From DASVEE01 sp036399695 (GTDB taxonomy: Bacteria > Acidobacteriota > Thermoanaerobaculia > Gp7-AA8): a stretch of 20,657 nt of DNA. Position 1 is the stretch's first letter; every line of letters starts with the position of its first letter. The notes beneath the pieces are model-generated. The model saw only the letters and a program-made list of their open reading frames with translations, was not told where the DNA came from and did no database searches. The position numbers and the translations under genes were made by a program. This document shows, in pieces, positions 16,207 through 20,657 of this stretch. The stretch lies in the NCBI GenBank assembly GCA_036399695.1, contig DASWMP010000338.1:1-20657 (forward strand), given 5' to 3'.

Positions 16207-17379
16207 ATGCCCAGCCCCACAGCGTTCCTCGTGACGCGCCGCGCCATCGCGCTCATCTGCGCCGCTCTCCTGCTCTCCTCGTGCACGACCGATCGAACGC
16301 GGCGAGGCTACCTGCGAGCCAACGCCCGCAGCTTCGCCGCGCCGGTTCATCCGGTCATCGTCATCCCCGGATTCGGCGTCAGCCGGCTCTTCGATCCCGA
16401 GCTCGGGCGGTACGTCTGGGGCACGCCTCGGACGACGATGCGCACCGTCTGGCCCGACGATCTCGATCTGCCGCATGACGAGGCCACCTTCGCGATCGGT
16501 CGCGACCGCCTCGTGCCGCGCGGCTTCACCGGCTCGCGCGGCCCGATCAACACCGCCTGGCAGCTCACGACCGCGCTCGAAAAGTTCGGCGGCTATCGCA
16601 CCGGACGCGACCTCTATCCGTTCGAATACGACTGGCGGCTGAGCGCGGCCGACAACGCCGCGCGGCTCGAGGTGTTCGTCGCCGAGGTCCGGCGCCAGCA
16701 CGGCGGCGCGCAGGTCGACGTCGTCACCCACTCCGCCGGCGCCCTGCTGGCGCTGACGTGGGTGAAGCTCGGCAACGGCGGCGCGTCCGTGCGCAACCTG
16801 GTGCTCCTCGCCCCGCCCGCGGGAGGCGTGATCGAGGTGTTCCGGATGATGGTCCGTCCGGAGAAGTTCATCCGCCGGACGTTCGAGCCGGAGGTCGTGG
16901 CCACCTGGCCCTCCGTCACGGAGCTGTTGCCCGAAGAGGGCACGATCTTCATCGACGCCTCCGGCCAGCCGCTCGACCTCGATCTCTGGTCCCCCGCCAC
17001 CTGGCAACGCCTCGGCCTGTACGATGCCGCCGTCCATCCGCTCTTCGAGACGTCGCTTTCACGAGCGCGCTCGTTCCGCGAGCGGCTGCGCCTCGCGCCG
17101 ATGCCCGCCGGAGTGTCGTTGCACGTCCTGGCCGGCGACTGCGTCCCCACCGCCCGCCGCGTCCTCGTCCGCGACGACGGCACCTACGCCTTCTATCCCG
17201 GCGAGCTCCGACCCAACGAAGAGCACCTGCGCCCGCTCATCTTCGAGCCCGGCGACGGCACCATCCCCCTGTCCAGCGCCACCAGGGCCGCCCGCCCCGA
17301 GCTCTTCTGCGACGGCCACCAGGGCCTCGCCGCCGACCCGAACGTCCACCGCGCGCTGGTGCGCATCCTGCGGCAGTAG
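16207..17379 (+). CDS. LCAT-like alpha/beta hydrolase lipoprotein
   Basis: This is a 390-aa exported hydrolase. The signal ends in a lipobox (LLLSSC), so it should be a lipoprotein. The alpha/beta fold begins with HPVIVIPGFGVSRLFDP. The nucleophile elbow is VVTHSAGALLAL with S176. The acid is D350 in EPGDGTIPLSS and the His is H371 in CDGHQGL, matching the LCAT/phospholipid acyltransferase family in order. Such enzymes act as lipases or acyltransferases on phospholipids or sterols. RYVWGTPRTTMRTVWPDDLDLP between the oxyanion loop and the elbow is the family's lid region. The ATG at 16207 is one base after the upstream stop codon, indicating coupling. Substrate is unknown. It converges on the TOPRIM gene. 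Confidence 0.87.
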   Translation: MPSPTAFLVTRRAIALICAALLLSSCTTDRTRRGYLRANARSFAAPVHPVIVIPGFGVSRLFDPELGRYVWGTPRTTMRTVWPDDLDLPHDEATFAIGRDRLVPRGFTGSRGPINTAWQLTTALEKFGGYRTGRDLYPFEYDWRLSAADNAARLEVFVAEVRRQHGGAQVDVVTHSAGALLALTWVKLGNGGASVRNLVLLAPPAGGVIEVFRMMVRPEKFIRRTFEPEVVATWPSVTELLPEEGTIFIDASGQPLDLDLWSPATWQRLGLYDAAVHPLFETSLSRARSFRERLRLAPMPAGVSLHVLAGDCVPTARRVLVRDDGTYAFYPGELRPNEEHLRPLIFEPGDGTIPLSSATRAARPELFCDGHQGLAADPNVHRALVRILRQ

Positions 17380-17435
17380 TGACGAGCGGCGGAGAGCGTC
17401 CAATTTATTGAGGCGAAGCACGCTCACCAGGCATG

Positions 17436-18023
17436 TCACCGAAACGCGTTTCGCAACCTCTCAGAGGCCCGTCTGAGACTTGGTGAGGCCTCGGCGGCGC
17501 GCCGATAGTCCCAGGCTGTGGAGACGTACGCTATCAGCCTCGCGTTGAACGCTCGACCTACAGCCGCGGTCGCTCCGGGCTGAGGAACCAAATCCTCGCG
17601 AATCTCTTTTCTTCGTGACAGCCGCGCCAGTCCGACGACGAATTCCTTCGGGTGAGGTATGTCATCCACCATCGTGGGGATCCGATGGATTGGGACGCCT
17701 AGGAAAGCCGAAAAATCATGGCGGTCAGCGAGGATCCAGGCCTCGATCTCCATCACGGCGACGCGGAAAAGGAGATATGGGGCAATGGGCCCGTGGAGGC
17801 AACCCGCAATGAATTCGGCCGGGCACGGAGACGGGCGATCTTGGTCGACAACGACCAAAACGGGCAGCTTCCGTGCCGTCTGGTTCAAGCTGACGGCTTT
17901 CTTTTCTATATACGTGCGGCCGGAGGTTGGAAGGACAGTAGTGATCGTGAGATCGGGACGAATGCCATCCACGAGGCGCTTGACGACGGCTAGACTCAAC
18001 GCATCTTCAACGGCGACGATCAT
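17436..18023 (-). CDS. TOPRIM/DUF4276-like protein, probable effector of an ATPase pair
   Basis: This 195-aa protein starts MIVAVEDALSLAVVKRLV and has VLVVVDQDR. E6 and D60-x-D62 fit the TOPRIM metal site (Glu on strand 1, DxD on strand 3). MEIEAWILADRHDFSAFLGV and HPKEFVV with a C-terminal WDYRRAAEASPSLRRASERL are the conserved blocks of the DUF4276 family, as I remember it. TOPRIM partners of ABC-type ATPases (OLD, PARIS AriB) are nucleases. It follows the ATPase with a TGATG overlap: its ATG shares one base with the ATPase stop codon, so stoichiometric production is likely. Catalysis is inferred; no activity is shown for this family by the sequence. Confidence 0.75.
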   Translation of the reverse strand: MIVAVEDALSLAVVKRLVDGIRPDLTITTVLPTSGRTYIEKKAVSLNQTARKLPVLVVVDQDRPSPCPAEFIAGCLHGPIAPYLLFRVAVMEIEAWILADRHDFSAFLGVPIHRIPTMVDDIPHPKEFVVGLARLSRRKEIREDLVPQPGATAAVGRAFNARLIAYVSTAWDYRRAAEASPSLRRASERLRNAFR

Positions 18024-19183
18024 CAGAGAGGTTCGAGAAGCGAAAGCTGGTCAGCTCGGGCAGGATTGCTACGCGGTAGAACCGCCTCGCCGGCAGTGAA
18101 GCCAGCCTCCAAAAGTGCACGGATATCCTCGACGTCCGACGCTACGCTAACGTTGGTGCCTTCCGCTGCAGGTGTAAGCATCAGTACTTCACGGCCATCG
18201 ATTCCCTGCTCGCCCAACAGATCGTCACTATGCGTGCTGATGATCACTTGACGTCTTCTTCGCCGCTGGACACGGTGAATCACCGGCGCGAGTTGGGCGA
18301 CGATCGCCGCGTTCAATGACTGCTCCGGTTCCTCGAGCAGCAGCATCGAATCATCCTCCAGCAGCGACCAGAGCAACGCGATCAGTCGAAGAGTACCGTC
18401 AGAGAACTGATCCTCACGTTGCCATCCTGCGTTCGGGCGCCAGTGCGAGTACAGCGCTTCCAAATGTGGACGGCCCGATTCCTTATCGCGTAAGAAACGC
18501 AGCTGTTCCAACTGTGGGACCGCGATCTGAAGAGCATCTTCGACGATCCGAAGCCTCGCCTTCTGCCGTTTCTCAGTCGTTTTTGCGATTCGCTCCAGGA
18601 AAGCCTGTCCGAACGGATCGTCCTCGATCACTCGACCCTGTATCTGATCAGCATGGCGAAGGAGCTGCGGTACCAGATGCAGGTAGGTTATCGTTTGGAG
18701 AAATTTTGCGACCACGCGAAACTCGGCGTTCGCTCCGATTTGCTCGAGAAACGTCTGCGTCAGTCTCTGCGGATCGCGTTCGTCTTCGTCATTCGGCCGA
18801 TCTACGATCTGTTCCTCGCCTCGCCAAACTTGTTCCCACGCGACGAGCGGCAACCGGTGACCGCGTGTTTCTTGTCGTATTCCAAGCCGATACCGCCATG
18901 CCAATGGTGCTTCTGGCGACTCTGCGAACGAGAGCTCGATAGAGATCTCCGGGTCACGGCGTGCGGCCAGACTTCGAATTTTGGGAACCCCACCGCGATC
19001 CTTGATCGCCTTTTGAAGGCCGCCTCCCTCCGGTTTGGCGATGTCTCGGAGGAACCGGAAGATGTCGAGGAAGTTCGACTTACCTGATGCGTTCGGCCCG
19101 ACAACAAATTGGCGTTCGCGCAGTTCAACGTCGAACTGTCTGAAGTTACGCCAATTTCTGACGTGCGCATGCGTGACGATCAC
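18023..19183 (-). CDS. AAA/ABC-type ATPase of OLD/RecF-like class
   Basis: This 386-aa ATPase has a head of RecF/SMC/OLD type. HVRNWRNFRQFDVEL is the N-terminal strand that precedes Walker A in this class. Walker A is GPNASGKS (29-36), the ABC signature-like SDGTLR is at 261-266, Walker B LLLEEPE at 281-287 and the switch His is in STHSDDLL (316-323). No coiled-coil arm of SMC length is present; residues 140-225 are helical. The start is a GTG at 19183 with GAGGGAG 7 nt upstream. The TOPRIM gene follows with a one-base overlap. Similar ATPase plus TOPRIM pairs are anti-phage systems (PARIS, OLD/Gabija relatives), where the ATPase senses a trigger and releases the nuclease. GC appears lower than in the metabolic genes to the left. 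Confidence 0.9.
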   Translation of the reverse strand: MIVTHAHVRNWRNFRQFDVELRERQFVVGPNASGKSNFLDIFRFLRDIAKPEGGGLQKAIKDRGGVPKIRSLAARRDPEISIELSFAESPEAPLAWRYRLGIRQETRGHRLPLVAWEQVWRGEEQIVDRPNDEDERDPQRLTQTFLEQIGANAEFRVVAKFLQTITYLHLVPQLLRHADQIQGRVIEDDPFGQAFLERIAKTTEKRQKARLRIVEDALQIAVPQLEQLRFLRDKESGRPHLEALYSHWRPNAGWQREDQFSDGTLRLIALLWSLLEDDSMLLLEEPEQSLNAAIVAQLAPVIHRVQRRRRRQVIISTHSDDLLGEQGIDGREVLMLTPAAEGTNVSVASDVEDIRALLEAGFTAGEAVLPRSNPARADQLSLLEPL

Positions 19184-19395
19184 TTAAAACTCCCTCGTTA
19201 CATGACTGGCCGCGTTCGGCGCTTAGAAAGGATAGGGCAAATTCGGGTGCGGTGCGAACCACCGCGGTGCGGCTGCCGACTTCTTTGACTCACGAGGAAG
19301 AGCCGCGGCGAACTGGCTCGATTCCCTACTCGTTCGCTTCCGTGGTGACGCACCTTCCCGGCCGATGCGAGCGGCTGCGTCAACATCACGCCAGC
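19184..19395. other. Intergenic region upstream of the ATPase gene
   Basis: About 210 nt contain no gene I can support. The ATPase ribosome site (GAGGGAG on the minus strand) lies at the left edge. A promoter for the ATPase-TOPRIM operon must be in this region or just beyond, but no strong pair of -35 and -10 boxes stood out. Confidence 0.4.
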
Positions 19396-19545
19396 TCACC
19401 TCTTCTCCAACACCTCGATCGCCTTCTCCAACTGCTCGGCCCGCCGGGCACGAATGCCCTCGACGGTCGGGGACACCGGCACCGTCGGCGCGATGCCGAC
19501 GCCGTGGTGGCGTGAGCCGTCGTGCTTCAGCACCTTCATCCCGAC
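19396..19545 (-). pseudogene. C-terminal remnant of an S41-family peptidase
   Basis: The minus-strand codons VGMKVLKHDGSRHHGVGI, then PTVPVSPTVEGIRARRAEQLEKAIEVLEKR and a stop, match the extreme C-terminus of S41 (C-terminal processing-like) peptidases, where GMxVLxxDGxxxHxxGIxPxVxVxxTxxGxxxGxDExLExAxxxL is usual. Upstream of the Gly-Met the frame has no similarity and leads into the GTCCCAT array at 19669. The PDZ and catalytic domains are absent. It is a truncated remnant. Confidence 0.65.
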
Positions 19546-19814
19546 GGCGGAGGATCGGCACGTTCCAGCGCGCCGCCTCGCTCGTGCTGTCGATGAGATG
19601 GCGGCGTGGGGGGCGGTGTAGCGGGGTACGGTGAACGTTTGACGAACGTGTCGCGCGATGGCGGGGGGAGAACGATGGGACCTATGGGACCGTAGTGTTG
19701 GCAGTTGGCAGAGGCAGAGGCAGAGGCACCGATTCACTCGGCCGGGGCACGGCTCCCCTGCCTACCGCCAACCGCCAACTGCGGCCCGATGCCGCGCCGC
19801 TGTACGATGTTCTC
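19546..19814. other. Non-coding stretch with repeat copy
   Basis: This stretch of about 270 nt holds the GTCCCAT array at 19669-19691, a short purine-rich run (GGCAGAGGCAGAGGCAGAGG near 19698-19719) and a half-palindrome GAACGTTTGACGAACGT near 19632. No gene is recognised. It joins the S41 remnant to the DUF3817-like gene. Confidence 0.5.
19669..19691. repeat. GTCCCAT-type repeat array
   Basis: GGGGGAGAACGATGGGACCT followed by ATGGGACC is nearly identical to the left arm at 2333-2358. Two 9-nt units are present. It lies on the 5' side of the S41 remnant, as the other copies do beside the four-helix and MocR remnants. Confidence 0.75.
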
Positions 19815-20102
19815 GTGACGTTCGTCCGCGCGCTCCGCCACCTCGCCATTGCCGAAGGCATCTCCACGCTCGTGCTCTTCGGCATCGCCATGCCGCTGAA
19901 ATACTTTGCCGGGATGCCGCTCGCCGTGCGCATCGTCGGCTCACTGCACGGCGCCCTCTTCGTCGCCCTGGTGGTGATGCTCCTCCTGGCCATCCGCAAG
20001 GTGCCGATCTCCTTCGGAGTCGCTGCCGCCGGAATCGTCGCCGCCGTCATCCCCGGCGGCCCGTTCCTCCTCGACCGCCACCTCGCCCGCATCGACGGCT
20101 GA
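19815..20102 (+). CDS. DUF3817-like small integral membrane protein
   Basis: This is a 95-aa protein with three hydrophobic segments (about 16-33, 38-60 and 65-80). LRHLAIAEGISTLVLFGIAMPLKY, FAGMPLAVRIVGSLHGALFV and PGGPFLLDRHL are the conserved blocks of the DUF3817 family. The GTG at 19815 was chosen because the conserved region begins a few residues later; frames extending further upstream translate low-complexity repeat. There is no Shine-Dalgarno sequence, and a TACGAT -10-like box at 19803-19808 suggests a short-leader or leaderless mRNA. The function of the family is unknown. It is followed immediately by the beta-propeller remnant in another frame. Confidence 0.8.
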   Translation: MTFVRALRHLAIAEGISTLVLFGIAMPLKYFAGMPLAVRIVGSLHGALFVALVVMLLLAIRKVPISFGVAAAGIVAAVIPGGPFLLDRHLARIDG

Positions 20103-20154
20103 AGCGCCTGTTCGCGCCGCCACCCATGCGGTCCCCGCCGGTTCCCACGAATTC

Positions 20155-20550
20155 AGGCGCACCGTCTACATCGATCCGCTGCTCCAGTCGACCTACGTCG
20201 GCGGCACCGGCAGTGAAGGGGCGTTCGGCATCGCGGCCGGCACCGACCGCATCTACGTGAGCGGCGGCACCGACGGCGGCTTTCCCGGCACGGCCCGCGG
20301 TGCGCAGCCGAACGAGGCCGCGAACACCGGCGTCGAGTCGGACGTCTACATCGCCGCCTTCAGTCTCGACCTGCGCACGCTCCTCGGCGCCACCTACTTC
20401 GGCGGCGACAACACCGACTTCGGCGCCGCGCTGGCCGTCACCGCCGATTCCGTCTACGTCACCGGCACGACGCTCAGCACGAACCTGCCGGGCACCGCCG
20501 GCAGCGCCTTTCCGGCAACGGAGCGCACACACTCTGATGGCCTGATTAGA
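20155..20550 (+). pseudogene. SBBP-type beta-propeller protein fragment
   Basis: Two consecutive propeller repeat units are visible: LLQSTYVGGTGSEGAFGIA with DRIYVSGGTD and FPGTARGA, then LLGATYFGGDNTDFGAALAV with DSVYVTGTT, ending in SDGL. This is the seven-bladed propeller (SBBP) pattern of large secreted proteins (TYLGG....G.A.D..GN.YVTG.T.S..FP). Neither an N-terminus nor a start codon is present; the frame is open to the left within the DUF3817 gene. On the right it runs, just after the SDG of SDGFVAKL, directly into the REP-like repeat at 20551. Full-length relatives are hundreds of residues longer. The gene has been truncated at both ends. Confidence 0.7.
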
Positions 20551-20597
20551 AACCGGCGCCTGCGGGCGCAGACAGACAAGAGTGTCTGTCCCACATT
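20551..20597 (-). repeat. REP-like double-hairpin repeat, copy 2 (inverted)
   Basis: This is the reverse complement of the copy at 20-66 at 45 of 47 positions. Hairpins are GCGCC/GGCGC and GACAGACA/TGTCTGTC, the latter at 20571-20578 and 20583-20590. It sits directly at the point where the beta-propeller fragment loses similarity. Confidence 0.8.
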
Positions 20598-20622
20598 GAA
20601 TGCCAGCGTGCCCGCGGGTGCC

Positions 20623-20657
20623 CGATATTCGGCGGAATCTGAATGTGGGACAGACAC
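20623..20657. repeat. Terminal direct repeat, right copy
   Basis: It is identical to bases 1-35. It includes a third REP-like copy (20642-20657), cut by the window end. If the ends are joined through this overlap, copy 2 and the joined copy would form a 47-bp inverted pair with a 44-nt centre, a BIME-like structure. Confidence 0.9.

Overview
The window is GC-rich bacterial DNA carrying mostly chromosomal housekeeping and accessory genes. The organism is probably a member of Acidobacteriota (Vicinamibacteria-like) or a comparable GC-rich soil lineage. That is an inference from gene content: GH15 hydrolase, a lipoprotein PQQ dehydrogenase, remnants of an S41 peptidase, an SBBP beta-propeller and a MocR regulator, plus dispersed short repeats. 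No rRNA, tRNA, CRISPR array, transposase or replication gene was found. The first and last 35 nt are identical and lie in a dispersed palindromic repeat. The sequence therefore either ends at repeat copies in an assembly or is a circular assembly with a 35-nt overlap.

Left part (1-8975): a GH15 glycosidase; a remnant of a four-helix-bundle protein; an RmlD-like reductase converging on a PAP2-family membrane protein; a 42-aa membrane peptide; a leucine/phenylalanine-dehydrogenase-like enzyme; and a long isoleucyl-tRNA synthetase followed by a strong hairpin.

Middle (8976-12906): a QorB/YtfG-like NAD(P)H-binding oxidoreductase divergent from an HxlR regulator with a dyad operator between them; a TIR-domain protein with an unassigned C-terminal half; and an ArsR-SRPBCC pair whose operator covers the -10 box and the start codon.

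Right (12907-17379): a lipoprotein cupredoxin followed by a lipoprotein PQQ alcohol dehydrogenase with the Asp-Tyr-Asp signature of lanthanide-dependent enzymes, probably a redox pair. Then comes a one-TM proline-rich protein abutting an LCAT-like lipoprotein hydrolase.

Far right (17436-19183): an AAA ATPase and a TOPRIM/DUF4276-like protein overlapping by one base (TGATG). They resemble OLD/PARIS-type anti-phage modules and are the best candidate for an undescribed system, together with the TIR gene. After them come an S41 peptidase remnant, a small DUF3817-like membrane protein and an SBBP fragment cut by a repeat.

Two repeat families recur. One is an array with a 9-nt period built on GTCCCAT, found at five sites. 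The other is a 47-bp double-hairpin, REP-like element at both window ends. Three truncated gene ends lie beside GTCCCAT arrays and one is cut by the REP-like element, which suggests these repeats mark rearrangement points.
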